Origin: Pachyseris speciosa | Lineage: Eukaryota; Cnidaria; Anthozoa; Scleractinia; Pachyseridae | Direction: 5' to 3' | Length of the DNA: 64,000 nucleotides | Assembly (NCBI GenBank): GCA_016490735.1 | Contig: JAEMWC010001435.1 | Span: 1-64,000 of the forward strand | Shown: positions 9,018-20,926 of the stretch, piece by piece | Layout: the number at the start of each line of letters is the position of its first letter | How positions within the stretch are numbered: the stretch's first letter is position 1 | Position numbers and translations under genes: made by a program | Notes under the pieces: model-generated | The model's input: only the letters and a program-made list of their open reading frames with translations | Told to the model about the DNA's origin: nothing | The model's database searches: none

Positions 9018-10002
9018 ATGGACGCCAAGCTCGCGAAGTTTTATTACAGTCCGGGAGGCTATTGGAAAGGTCTCGCCGCGATTAAAAAACTAGCCGAAGC
9101 TGCAAAGACATCGCAAAAAAAGCGGCTAATCAGGCAGGCGCTTTGGCAGATATAGATTCCAGCCCCGCGCCGAATTCCACGGTCGAAGTTCGATGTTTTC
9201 ACCCCCAACAAGGTGCATCAAGCTGACCTTCTTTATTTGCCGCATGACAAACTCCCTCGCGGGCGCAAAGTTTACAAGTACGCGCTGACACTTGTCGACG
9301 TTGCCAGCCGATACAAAGAGGCCGAACCCTTGACCTCAAAAAATGCTGACGAGGTCGCCGCGGCGTCTCGCAAAATTTACAAACGCTCGCCTCTGAAATG
9401 GCCGGAAATGCTCCAGGTTTATCGCGGGTGTGAATTTATGGGTGAGGTCACTAAAGAAATGGGAAACCACAAAACATATATCCGGCGCGGTCACCCAGAA
9501 ATTCACCGCGACCAGGCCATTGTCGAGCGTTTTAACCGCACCCTGGCTGAGCGCCTGTTTGGTTACCAGTATGCTGTGGAAATGCGTTTGCAGGAAGGCC
9601 AGCGATCTGTCGCGTGGGTGAAACGGCTTCCAGAGGTTATTGTTTCCTTGAACAACGAGGAAACAAGCCTGACTGGGAAAAAACCGGCAGTTGCGATCAA
9701 AGAAAATGCAGTTGTTTCCAAGCCTTCAACGCCATATTAAAGACCTTGGGAAAGCGCGGAAAACAGCTTCCCCTCTTGTCAATGTCCGCTATCTTTACAA
9801 ACCGGGCGAGCTGGAAGGCGGCAAAAAAAGAGCCACAGATCCTGTCTGGTCTTTGAAAGTCTTCAAGATTGAAAGAACTGTCGTGAAACCTGACACGCCT
9901 GTTTTATACTATTTGCATGACGACCCCCAACGCAGTTTCGTGCGCGAAGAACTGTTGGTTGTTCCGCCAAACACTCAGCTACCCCCCGAAAACCTCATCT
10001 AA
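9018..10002 (+). pseudogene. Polinton integrase (retroviral type, rve)
   Basis: Inserts the element into host DNA. The start at 9018 gives MDAKLAKFYYSPGGYWKGLA. The catalytic core shows the first Asp in HQADLLYL and the Glu in QAIVERFNRTLAE. At the place of the second Asp the sequence reads LQVYRGCEF, so that residue appears replaced. Further lesions: in-frame TAG at 9153 and a frameshift in 9691-9740, after which an SH3/chromo-like tail continues (VNVRYLYKPGELEGG) to 10002. About 328 codons. The 3' end overlaps the convergent polymerase gene by 24 bp. Confidence 0.85.
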
Positions 10003-13000
10003 CCACTCCTCGATGCCTTCAATTTCTGCTTCAGTCGGCGTGGGTGGAGATGCATTATATCCGAAGACCCCATTTAACCACTCATCGATGCCTTCCATTT
10101 CTGCATCGGTCGGAAGGGGGTTGTACCCAAAGGCATTTGTGCGAACTCCATTCTCTTCTATCCATCTTTTCGAATCAAATGCAGAAAGAGAAGTCTTGTT
10201 TACGTTCATGCCAAAGAGGTTGTGCTTTTCGCTCCGGAGAATGTTCAGTCCATGTGCCAGCTGTTTCTTGCCGAAGAGGGTTCTTTGTACTTTTCGTGCT
10301 GGATTTCTTTTTTGACCACATTCTTTTTCACCCCTTTGGCTCTTTTCATGTTTTTTTTCGTCGGCTCTAATGATGGAGCACATCTTCGCCCGCAGACACA
10401 CACATTCGGCGATCGGGGTCCCTGCACACTCATCTTTCATTTTGCCCAAAACCTTTTTGTTGGTTTCTGAATACAGCGGGTGGTCTTTCGGGTAATCGCT
10501 TGTGTCAAAGAGATGCCGGCCAAAGCAGCCTTCTGGACCCATGTCTTTGTAAATATCCTCTGTTTCGATTTCGAGCAGAAAGCTGTCTTTATCTGTGTAC
10601 AATAGCTCACATTTCTGCCCATACTGCTTTTTCAAGATGTTGTAGAAAAATTCATACATCAGCAGTTTACTGTTGTCCAAAATTGTCGCGCCGGTGTAAA
10701 CAGGTTTGTTGAGGCAGAGCTTGCTTTTGCGCATGCTTATTCCTACAAGATCGTTTGCAAAGAACTCGTGCCTTTAGCAAAGGGGTTTGCAATAAGTTTC
10801 CTGAACTTGGTTGTCTCATAGAGGCGCACCAGTTTCACATCTGTGCGGCTACACAAATTTTCCATGGTTTTCCCGAAAACAGAGTTGTTCATAAGCTTGT
10901 AAAAACCTTTTTCAAAGGCATTTTTGGACTTTTTTCTAAACTCAGTGTTCATCATGATATATGGTTTCATCCATTGTTTTAGTTCGAATTCCAAAACTCT
11001 GTGGACCTTTTTCAATCTCATACCTTGTTTCAGGTAAAACTGCAGATTGCGATAATGCACCACATAGTTCTTTTTGTCCTGTAATGCGAGCAAAAGTTTT
11101 GGGCAGTCCGGTGGGTTAAGGTGGAGTTCTTCTATCATTTTCTTTTGGTATGGGGACAACCATTCCTTTTTTACAATTTTTTTCTCAGGTGCAAGAGGAT
11201 AGCTGTTGTGCGCTTGGTGGAGTTCTTGGGGGTGCTCGAGGTCGACTTCAAGAAAATAACCTTTTTCTGCCATTTTCTGGAATCTCCAAAATTTCGTCCT
11301 TGGAGGAGGGGGGCAAGGATTCCATTTGAATTTTCCCACTGGAAGGGCTTTGCTCATTGCCCAGCCATAAAGATTGTTGGCGTCAAAATCCATGATAAAA
11401 GTGGTTGGTTTGCTTTCGTCATAACCTGGCACCAGTGGGTTGTTTGCTTTGGCGTACCTCTTGCTGACCATTGAAATGCCACCGCGCATCCCGCGTTCAA
11501 TAAACAGATGCATGCCAATGTCTGTCAGAAGTTCCAACTCGACACCTGTCTTTTTCAGAAGCGCGTCCCACGATAGGCCGGGGGATGTGTAATAGTGGGC
11601 TGGATCCAATCCATAATGTTTTTGGTAGAGATCACGAAAATTTCCGAACACATCTGCCAAAAGTGCAACGTCTGTTTTAACATAAAGGTCGTGGTAGTCG
11701 CCGAGGGTTTTGCATCCGAATGTTTACCAAACCTTTTGTGCGTGTTGGTAATCGTCTTCTGAGATGTGATCACCGGAAAGGCTGCTGAAGAAAAGTTCTT
11801 TGGTGGGGAGGCTCGTTTTACCAAATATTTCCCACGAATCCATGTACTCGTATGGGTAAATTCCCTTTTTGCACAACCGATCGAGTTTTGCTGATTCGGG
11901 GCAAAGTCTTTTCGTTATTTTCAGCGCCTCTTTCGGTGTGGCTTTCACAAGTGCGTCGAGGCTGGAGAGCAGAAAGGCATTGCTGTCAATAAAACGCAGG
12001 TTTCCAATAGAAAATGAAATGTATTTCTCCATGTTTTTAGCAATGCAGTTCAGCTCACCTTCTCCTTCCACTTTCGACATTGCCTGCATCAGGTGGTACG
12101 CGTCGTAGCCTTTCAGGTTGTGGAACACGACAGGAATGGGAATTGTTTTGGGGTTTATCCGCAGTTTTTTGTTGCACGCGTCGTGTGCGGCACCGCGAAA
12201 TCCGCCTGTTATGTGACAATGATCTTTCACCGCGTCTCTGAAGTTTTTGCAAAGCAGTGGTTCTGCGCAGAAAAGACATTCTTCTTGATTTTTCTCAATC
12301 CATTTGTCAATGTCTTATTTTGGTTTTCCTTGTGCTTTGGGGCCAAAAAAAAAAACCAATTTTACGCAAAGCTTCATAATAACAGCATTTATGGCTTTGA
12401 CCCCAGTAGTCGCCTGTGTTGTAATCCCACACTGGGTTTGAATTAAGAACGTCTTGTTTAATGAGATCTTTGTCACAAATGTGGCATTTTTTTTGCTGTT
12501 TTGTAATTATACCAGTCAACGGGTGTCATTTGAATCGGAACTGGGGTTTCCAAGCTTTCGCGCAGTTTCTTTTCCAGGCTAATAATTCTGTTGAGAAACA
12601 CCTCCACTGCGTGTTTGTCTCTATCACATCCTTGTCTGTATTTCGCGACTGGGTGGCTTAGCCCATCGCTTCTCACACATGTTACATCGAACCCACAAGC
12701 TGTGTGTTTATTTATTTTTCTGTGTACACCGTTCGTTCGCGTTGTTCTTCGGGTATTTTTTCAATCAAAGCTTCGAAGTCGGCATAGTTAACACATGGAG
12801 CTTTCATTTTGTCTGTTGTAATTTTGGTATTTCAACGTGTTTTTGCCTTTTTCGGGCATTTCAATTCTTGTGGGGGTTCCGTTTTCTCCGTTGCAGTATT
12901 TCTGGTGTCTGGCAAGGATATTTCCTGGTGTTTGGCAAGGATATTTTCTGTTGTGAAACCGATAAGGCACATCACGCAGAAGTGTTTTTTGTGTTCATTT

Positions 13001-13939
13001 TTTGTTTGATCGAAAAGCAGAGATGGCATCTCTTCACAAAACAGTGGTGGTGTTTTTCATCTTCATGAAGAAGCATCAAATTAATTCCTGAGATTTTTTT
13101 GTCTTGTGTGCTTATCCTGAGAGAAGTAACATTGTCGTTTTCCCAGCCAAATACATTCAGTGCAATGTTTGGGTTTTGTTTTTTGAGTTTGCAAAGTTTT
13201 TTCAGCGGTGTGGGAAAATCAATGCCATCCCAGCTCAAACCGTCTTCTCTTGGATACTTGCTGGTTCTTTGTGCATCTTTTTCAACAGGAAACCTTGCAG
13301 CTTTCAAAGCCCATTTCAAACGTTCATTATCTTGGTTTTTTACGTTGATAATTGCTTTTTTGCTGGCCGATTTTTTGGGTGTCGGAATGTAAGTGTCGCC
13401 TTTCAGGGGTTGATATTTTGCAACATTTACATAAGCAATTGAAATCCTTTTAATAACCCATCCTGATCCTCTCTCTGACCAGTTGTCTATTTCCCCGTTT
13501 ATATTGTCGACAAATTCGTCAAATTTCGAATCAAATTGTTCGTTAAGGTTTGCTTTTGTTAATACAGCCGGTTCATCTTAAAAGTAATGTCTTTGTTTAT
13601 CTTCTTCCATTTCCCCATTTTCATTTCACCTTTCTCTTTTAAAATAAACCTCCATACCAAACTGCACTTTAATGCTTCCTATTTTATTTATTTCCCCTTT
13701 GATTACATCAAAAGCTTTGTCGCGCATTACGTTTTCTGTGAAATAATACTCCGATTGTTGGGGTTTTCAGGATCAACGCTCATCATGTGAACATTCAACC
13801 AATCATTAAAATTGGTTTGTGAAACTCTAAACTCATCAAACAAGGACGCTTGGGCGGGCAGGCCGGCGTTTCCCCAAGCTGGGGTAGCTTCTCCGTAGTA
13901 CTCGGCGAGTATCTCTTCCCCAACGTGTGCTGCTGCCAT
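9979..13939 (-). pseudogene. Polinton protein-primed DNA polymerase B
   Basis: Replicates the element by protein priming. About 1,300 codons from the ATG at 13939 (MAAAHVGEEILAEYYGEATP). Exonuclease motifs: YADFEAL (about 12772-12780), HNLKGYDAYHLM (about 12100), YHDLYVKTD (about 11680). Polymerase motifs: A, DFDANNLYGWAM (11355-11393); B, KLMNNSVFGKTMEN (about 10880); C, YTDKDSF (10579-10599), keeping both Asp residues but with Lys where Thr is usual. Zinc-ribbon-like CHICDKDL and CLFCAEP lie before the exonuclease II region. Lesions: frameshift near 13745, TGA 13626, TAA 13578, frameshifts near 12980, 12700 and 12510, TAA 11724, frameshift near 10770, and two compensating shifts at 10275-10365. 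The C-terminus holds a tandem repeat (FGYN...E-GI-EWL-V twice). Confidence 0.9.
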
Positions 13940-13994
13940 CCTTGTATATACCTTCGCATGCTTTTCTTCAAATGGGGTGTGTGGTTGGCGCAGT

Positions 13995-14004
13995 TGTATA
14001 TAAG
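13995..14004 (-). promoter_or_regulatory. Candidate TATA box for the polymerase gene
   Basis: Minus-strand CTTATATAC about 56-65 bp ahead of the polymerase ATG at 13939, between the terminal fold-back and the gene. Confidence 0.4.
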
Positions 14005-14037
14005 GAGAGGTTTTTGGGAATGTTTGCCTGTAAATAA

Positions 14038-14184
14038 ACACACACATGTAAAGTGTCGGTTCTGGCCGCTGTAAGCACTCAAAAAATATATATCAAACAA
14101 AGCCGAGGAGCACTGCGACGAGGCTTTGTTTGATATATTTTTTTGAGTGCGCGCTGCGCCAGAACCGCCACTTTACATGTGTGT
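14038..14184. repeat. Terminal fold-back: right end of the Polinton
   Basis: Imperfect inverted repeat with about 64-bp arms (outer ends ACACACATGTAAAG, inner ends CAAACAAAGCC) around a 17-18 nt loop. Its outer edge coincides exactly with the start of host homology: 14185 CATGACCC matches 46096 in the second copy of the duplication, where the Polinton is absent. Confidence 0.8.
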
Positions 14185-15007
14185 CATGACCCTATTTTAT
14201 TTTATTATATTTTCCTGTAAACGTCATATAGCTGGCGTTTAAATGTTGCAAACAGTGCAAAGAATAAAGAAAGTTGAAGATGGTGACCAAACATCATAAA
14301 CCGAGGAAGAATTTAAAACTCATTTTAGTCTTCGAATGGGATTCCTCTCAAATTTGGTCTTCAGTATCGCCAGCCGGATTCGTTTACGCCCAACCAAGTG
14401 GCCAGCTTCGTTCGATCTGACTGTGCAGCTGAATTCTTTAATGTGTTCAGTTATATATACATATATGTAAATTCTGTCTACACCACTTGATCAGGTAATT
14501 TTAACAGACACGTTGTTACCCTTTTTCCAAAAGATTCCACGAGGGTGGTCTGGTTAAACTGATAAAACGGAACAAATTTCTGTTGTTGGTTTCACCGTCT
14601 GCAAGTGCAAAGTAGTGGTATAACGGACGAGAATATCGCCTCGAAAATCTTTCTACTTGTACTTTGTTCTCCCTTGTTTCAGGGGCAAAACGTAAACCGA
14701 TATTCCAGACTAGACTAGCTGGCCATTGAAGATCCTTAAATCTCTGGTAAACGACAGTTAAAGAAGTTCAAACAACAATTGTATCTGTACTGGACGACTC
14801 CGTGGATAGCTTCAATTAAAATGGTTGGTTTGTTTAGTCTCACATACAGGTTGAAATATGGCGTTTCCGACCCATGACTTGGAAATATAATGTGGGATGC
14901 GCAGACGAATTCATTCCCGGTATACCCAATACAAGCGCTATAACCACGAAGTAAAGTGGTCTAATAGTGCTGCCACTCTCAATCACAAGTAAGATCTGGG
15001 TACGAGA

Positions 15008-16006
15008 TTAACTCTTTCCCAGCGGCCATTTTGTAACTCATTTTTTTTTGTGATTTTTGAGGGTTGATGGCGAAGTCAATTTCTTTCTTCCATATTAGGG
15101 GTTACCACGGAGATTTTGCTGGTCCACTAGACCGAAGGCTCTATCTTTGTTGTGACGCTCGTCACGCTTGCTGTCGTTTATTTCTACACGATTACTGCAG
15201 CTACAATTCGTTACTTATTTGAGCCATTTTCCACCTCAGAAGCTCCCTGCCTGGCATCATAAAGCTGGGTTGATGGGTAGAGGCCATCCTTTGAAAAAAA
15301 AGAAAACAGAGGTGGGAAGCAATTTCACACAAAGTGGGCCGCTAAACGTATTCGAGCGAGTGATGGCAATTTACGGAGTGAAGTTGTCTCTTTGGTCGTT
15401 TTGTGAGTGGATTCCGGGACCTGGCATGGCAATTTGGGCGAGTTTTGACTTGTAAATAATGCAATCGGTGCAATATTTTCCCAGCAGGACCGGGTGGCTC
15501 GACACGGTTCTAAAAGATACGTGAAATGGAAATTGGCAGAGTTCCATGCCGCTGCCAGGCAAGAATATCCCAGAATTCCCTTGGGTCACAAACGTGAAAA
15601 TTACAGACCATGAGTGCAACTGAAATCAAATAGCGTTAACCACGTGGCGCTAAAGAAGTGAGCTGAAAAAGTGGAACAAATTGCAAGAAGTGGAGTCGAA
15701 GTTTGCTGCTAACGTGAACTTTTAGCTTCGAGAGAAATTTTTGTCTGAAAAACTTCAAGACAAAGTTGCGTATTGTTTGGTGTTGTCCTACAACGTTTTA
15801 TGGTTTTGCAAAAAAATAGACGGTCGTATTCAAGGAAACTCGGGAGTTTTGGTCATTTAAACGGGTTTGAAGTCTAAGCAATTGTGTACAGTTGGCAATA
15901 ATAATGGCTCATTTCTTACATAGTCCGAGATTTGAGAAAGTTGCAGGTTTCAAAGCACCGGTCGTCTAGGACCGGTAAATTACAGAGCCCGCTGGGAAAG
16001 AGTTAA
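15008..16006. mobile_element. piggyBac-like non-autonomous element (TTAA ends)
   Basis: 999 bp bounded by TTAA. Ends read TTAACTCTTTCCCAGCGG at the left and the reverse complement at the right (16003-16006), matching piggyBac-type target choice. No transposase frame. Copy B keeps only the right part (46803-47438). Confidence 0.65.
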
Positions 16007-16340
16007 ACCTAGCTGGACAGGGTAATGGGATCCTGACCTGCTGGACCGATCCCGAGTGATCTTTAAGTTACCGCATTTCCTCTTTTCGGAAGCCCTACAG
16101 ATGATAAATATGCTCCTAACCCGAGAAAGTTGTTCCTTGGAGTCAACTTAGGCACAGGACAACCCCTCCCACTCAGAACTTGGCGATGCCCATGTCAAGT
16201 GCAGTCCGGAGTTCTAATTTTTTGGCACAAGGTTGAGCTTGAAAGGGTTCATGGGAGGCATGACTAAGCAGCCGGTGGACATGCGCAGTTGCATTATTGT
16301 CCGCCATATTTGAAGATTGTCAATAAAACTTTACAACAAA

Positions 16341-16579
16341 ATGTCTGATTTCTTGGGAAAGGATCAAAGAAAAACTAAAGATGACGATACGAAAGATGAC
16401 AAACCGTTCAAGGTAGTTGTTCTACTGTGTGATAGCCCATTTACCGGAAAAAGTAAAAGAAAATGATTTCAAAAGATAAGGTACATGCGCGATGAAATCA
16501 GATCACATTTTTTTAAAGTTTTGGTTAAGCTTATGTCGTCTTTTTCCTCTTCAGCTCTTGATGAAGGAGATATACATGT
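16341..16579 (+). pseudogene. PSMC2: 5' exons of a proteasome ATPase (PSMC2/Rpt1-like) gene, copy A
   Basis: Exon 1 (16341-16412) begins MSDFLGKDQRKTKDDDTKDD, closely resembling the conserved N-terminus of the 26S proteasome base subunit Rpt1/PSMC2 (MPDYLG-DQRKTK...DDKP). It ends at AAG|GTAGTT. After an intron ending TTTTTCCTCTTCAG, exon 2 (16555-16579) encodes a remnant of the next PSMC2 block (ALDEGDI...) but carries a deletion of about 13 bases relative to copy B. A GTAAGT donor follows. No later exon (AAA+ domain) is visible, so this is a captured 5' gene fragment. Exon phases do not join cleanly, so it is non-functional. Confidence 0.75.
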
Positions 16580-16632
16580 GTAAGTGTCATTCTTTATATT
16601 ATCACCTAGCTAACGGAGATAGCTTAGATTAT

Positions 16633-16796
16633 CGTTAGCGTGCGTTCATCCGAGATATGAAGCAAGCGGGAAGGAGTAGCAGAACACGAAACATGCGTAA
16701 GAGTTGCTGAAGGCGTAGTCGAGAGCAACTCTAGCTTCTTCTGAGTGCTCTCCAAAATTCCCAAGTGCTTCATATCTCGATGAACGCCACTAACGC
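16633..16796. repeat. Palindromic MITE
   Basis: Ends are inverted repeats of about 30 bp (CGTTAGCGTGCGTTCATC...ATATGAAGC). A second inner inverted pair surrounds AGAGCAACTCTAGC. Also present in copy B (about 48101-48262). Confidence 0.6.
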
Positions 16797-17206
16797 ATAA
16801 AGTAGTTGTTTTAAAACATTTCCAACCCGGCTGTTTAACGATCAGCGTGCACAATGCAAATTTACTAGGCATGTTATATATTTTGACTATAAACGTGTTT
16901 GACGTATTTTTTGGTGTTTGACCCTGGGAAAGGTCACTATTGCCCCTCTACTGAAATAAGACCCCCTCTCTGATAAGCCCCTTCCTTTTAGAAAGTTGTA
17001 CCCCCCCCCCGCCCTCCCCTCCACCCGTCTCCTTTTCCTTCACAACGAAATATATAACAACAGTGAATGCGACACTTAACGTGTACTTGACAAAGTACGG
17101 TTTACCCACATCCAGGAATTTCGGATCCTACTAATGTGTTTTTGATCTTGAGCTCCACGACTACGCCTTCAAGTTCCTCATGCAGAGAATCGATCCAGGA
17201 TAACCT

Positions 17207-17389
17207 CTATATCATGAAATCCTCGACATAACGAGAGCGATATTCCTCAGCCCGACCTTTTAAAATGTATCGAAAAGCACCTTGATACAACGAACCAAAT
17301 TCCCTAGTCCCTTTGCAATTCGTTAAGTACTCCTGTTTCGTTTCCGCCGGTGCGGGTAATCCGTACAAAGGTGGAGGTCGTTGAGTCAA
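17207..17389 (-). other. Conserved coding-like segment, not recognised
   Basis: Minus-strand frame of 60 codons with protein-like composition (GAFRYILKGRAEEYRSRYVE) that is largely shared with copy B (about 48728-48890, one in-frame stop there). The plus strand of the adjoining 17165-17200 also looks exonic: TTGATCTTGAG/TTCAG then LHDYAFKFLMQRIDPG, with a stop in copy A but open in copy B. I cannot say which strand is coding. Confidence 0.3.
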
Positions 17390-18277
17390 ATGTCGATAGG
17401 TGCATCAGTGAATCGGTTTTTTTATTGTTTGTCTGTTGTCGGTGTCGGTAAAAAGTTGTTTATATGGTGCAGGAAGTTGCAGCAACAGTTAAGTTGTTCA
17501 GTCAGTAAAGCAGCTTTCCAGCGCGATGCATTGGCAGAGGTCTGTTTTACGTCCATTTACCAACAATACAGAATAACCGACTCAAAGTCTTAACATCCAA
17601 TGACATCACGACTTGACTGACAGACGACCAACAACAACACGATTTCGTGGACCAATCATGTCACTAGCCAGTCCTTATGATGATGAGTTGACAAAACGCC
17701 AGTCAGTGTCACCACAAACAGTCGCAAATAGCAGCTTTATGCAGTTGATTAAACGAACAAACAGACGCCTTAAATTTGGTTTTTATTTCATAAAAATATC
17801 TTGTACATAATACATCTAAAGATAAAGATATATAATTATATATGAACAGTATTGACCACTGTTCAAAAAGAACTTTCGGCTTACTTAGACTGCGTTTTAT
17901 AGAGCAAGTGAGTTTTGTAAGATTGACGAGAAAAGGGAGATAACAGCACCTTTGTGTTAATGTTGTCTTGAAGAGAGACAAGCAGGGGCGTAGCCGGGAT
18001 TTTTCCACAGGTAGGAACAATATTCCAAGTCCCCATTCCCCGGCACCCCATCCCCTTTCTTTGTCACTCTATAGACCTTTTACATAATGGCGCCAGACAA
18101 ATTATTCTTCTATTTTTATGATAACAAGAGGCTACAATTAGCCTAAACTCGGGCTTGCAAAAAACAGTATTGTATCCCTAATTTAGCGCTAAACAAAAGA
18201 ATAGAGAGAAGTCTGTCTTTTTTACATCGGACGCATTGCGCTTAGCTTGTGTTGGAGTCTATCTCTTTTCTTTTAAT

Positions 18278-18842
18278 CTATTTCTTTTCTATCAGATCAA
18301 CATATACATAAACAGAATAACCAGCCTCGGCAAGCACGGATAATGCATCGAACCTCTTCATCTCTCTCAGAACTTGAGCAAGCTCACCAACCGTCACTCG
18401 CCGTTCACACATCAACTGGAAAACCACATCAAAACTGAGACGTGAATTGCTGGCTTGGTCTATCCTGTCCCTCAAAAAGATAGCTTGCTCAGCTGTCAGA
18501 TTGAATAGCCTGCCTGCCATATTCAGTCTGTCTCTTGATAACAGCAAAGTCAACTCTGCATACACTCTGTAAGGTACGGTTGCGATTGACTGATCTACTA
18601 AAATCAAGAGAAATACTGAATTTTATTTTGGTGTAATCATGGAGCATTGCAATACCTTGAAATTGCCAGTAAACAGATTCAGGTGGATTAGTGAATGAAC
18701 CCAATGAACTCGATTTTTTGTTTTGCTTTGCATTGTTTGTGTTTTGCCTTTTATGGCAAGAATTGGTTATTGTCGACGTTTGACTGCAGTTAAAGTTCGA
18801 AACAATGTCTGAGGGTGGGAAGATTTTGGAGCTTATGTCCAT
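18278..18842 (-). pseudogene. Small Death-domain-like protein gene, copy A (last exon lost)
   Basis: Exon 1, 18842-18656, encodes 62 residues starting MDISSKIFPPSDIVSNFN and ends in phase 1 at CAAG|GTATTG. A 58-base intron ends CTTGATTTTAG. Exon 2 from 18597 is in frame and reads TVPYRVYAELTLLL, then a six-helix Death-superfamily pattern: LNMAGRLFNLTAEQAIFLRD, then RRVTVGELAQVLREMKRFDA. Such domains assemble apoptosis or innate-immune signalling complexes; here it would be a single-domain adaptor. Compared with copy B, about 2 kb is missing just after LAEAGY, removing the splice donor and exon 3; the frame instead runs to a stop at 18278. Confidence 0.65.
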
Positions 18843-19256
18843 AAAGTGCCCATAAGCCCCAAAATATTTTTTCGCTAATATAAAACTTTGCTTCTATTCC
18901 AAACACATTTAGTAAATATCTGCAAATTTTTGTAAATGGTTAGACTTCAGTAGTCTTCTCGGATAAGGACGATAAACCGTAGGCCCTGTCTCACAACTCT
19001 TCATAATTGATTCTGTGGGACGTTAAAGAACCCACACACTGTTCGAAAAGAGCCGGTAGGGGACGTAGTTCCTGGTGTTGTGGTTTGTCTTAAGGGGGAA
19101 TGATATCAATTGAGACATGTGTCCTGTTTCACTCTCCCGTCACTGCGGTTGATTCCGCAGAGATAAAAAATCATTAGATTCATTAGCAGAGCCTTTATTT
19201 CCTGGTTCAGACTTTTTAGGGACTTCAAACCGTAATAAACTAAGCATCATTTGGTA

Positions 19257-19418
19257 CACGACCGAGTCAGAAGGGGCGTGGGTCTCAGTATTCCTGACTT
19301 GACGTCACAAACTGATTTTCATGTATGTTTACAAAGACGTACCGTGATTTACCGCGATGCAAATAAGTTTGTGACGTCAATCAGGAATAGACCCATGCCC
19401 CTTACTAGCTCGGTCGTG
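19257..19418. repeat. Palindromic MITE
   Basis: About 160 bp whose halves are inverted repeats: CACGACCGAG at both ends and TTGACGTCACAAACT inside. Present in both duplication copies (52840-53002 in copy B). Confidence 0.6.
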
Positions 19419-19945
19419 TGACAGATGATGGCTAGATTTCGTCACTTTTACAGGCTATAAAAAGTCCAGTCAAGATTTGGTTAAAAAAAGGCGCATTATG
19501 TTTCGAACAGGTGCAGAGATTTATTATATTTATTATATGGTTTTTGGGGCTTTAAGAAGGTTATCATTGTTGACTTATGCTATTCCCTCTTGTCACCTTG
19601 TCATCAGTACGTTGCGTTCTGGACACTTATTTATTGACATATGTAACCTATCTATTCTTATTGAAGGTAGAAAAGCAGCTAACACAAATTGTCCAAACAT
19701 TGCATTGATTTATTTGTGGTTCCTTTTAAGGTTCCCCTGTCTCTTCTTGTCCATTGTCTGGTGCATCCTTTAAATGTCATTGAGAAGTTATTTAGTCTGT
19801 CTTCCCCTTTACCTTGGCCAGTAATCTTTGCGTCTCCGGATCGTGAAATGATTGCGTGAATCTCTGGCACACGACTGTCTAATACTAACAGAAGAAAGAA
19901 ATTTGAACCAAGTGAGTAGCGGTGAATTACAAAACAAACAAGACA

Positions 19946-20926
19946 TTAACCCTTTGACTACCAATTTATTGCAATTTTTTTTTAGTAAATTTTTAGTGAT
20001 AATTAGTCTGGAGGACTAATCTTTTCCATTTAAGAAGTTGCGATGGAAATAACAGCGGGCTTGTGTCACTGTGGGCTAACTCTAAAGGTGTGACGTAACG
20101 CACATTAGCGGCTGTTGTTCGTTTACCGAGTCAACAAGCTTGATTGTGGTAAATTTGCCGCTTTATGAGGTTTTTGCGAGCCATTTTCCTCCACAAAGGC
20201 CCCCAGGCTGGCATCCTTAAGCTGGAATGTGCGTAAAGGCAAGCCTTTTAAAGAAGTCAGAGATGAGAAACGGTTTCTTGCTGAATGAGACGCTAAATCT
20301 GCTTCGTAGCCAATATGGTGGTGGATGGCCGAAGCTGTCTCTCTGCTAACTTTGTGGAAGGATTCCAGGGCCTACCAAGGCAATTTGGGCTAGTTTTGAC
20401 TGGTAAAAAGTTCAATCGACTTCATATTTTCCTGGTAGTACTGGGTGGCCCGACACTTACAAAAAAACTTGGAAATAGGAAATGGAGGGGTTCTATGTTC
20501 CTGGAATAGTTGACTTTCCCAGAATTCTTTTGGGGCGTGAACAAGACAACTTGAGATACGCGAGATTGGCTCCAACAAAATGGCTAAAGCGTGGCTTGTG
20601 GGAGAAGTGAGAGGAAAATTGCCCTCCAGTTGCCAAGGGCTGGCTTTAAGGTTTGCTGTAAATGTAGAATTTTGATTTTTGGGCAATGTTTTTTATTAAA
20701 AAGTTGACCACGAAAATGTGTAATTTTTGGTGTTGTTCTTTGGTCAAAAGTTGGGCTTTGCTGCCAAAAAAAACTGTGCCATGCAGCGGAATTCGGGTAT
20801 TGTTGTCGGTTTTGTGGATTTGATAATTGCAAAAAGCATCATTTAGTGCTATTTACACATTATTATGTCTTTGTGACAAAATTTAAACAAGAAATAAATC
20901 ATAAAAGCAAAAGCGGTATATTTTTG
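19946..20926. mobile_element. piggyBac-like sequence, copy A only
   Basis: Starts TTAACCCTTTGACTACC, very like piggyBac termini. The interior (20340-20800) resembles the interior of the 15008 element at lower identity. No matching right terminus seen. Copy B runs uninterrupted across this point (near 53565). Confidence 0.5.

Noticed and set aside
19477..19773. 98-codon plus-strand frame in copy A
   Set aside because: The copy B equivalent has indels in an AT run and no codon-like pattern; no motif seen.
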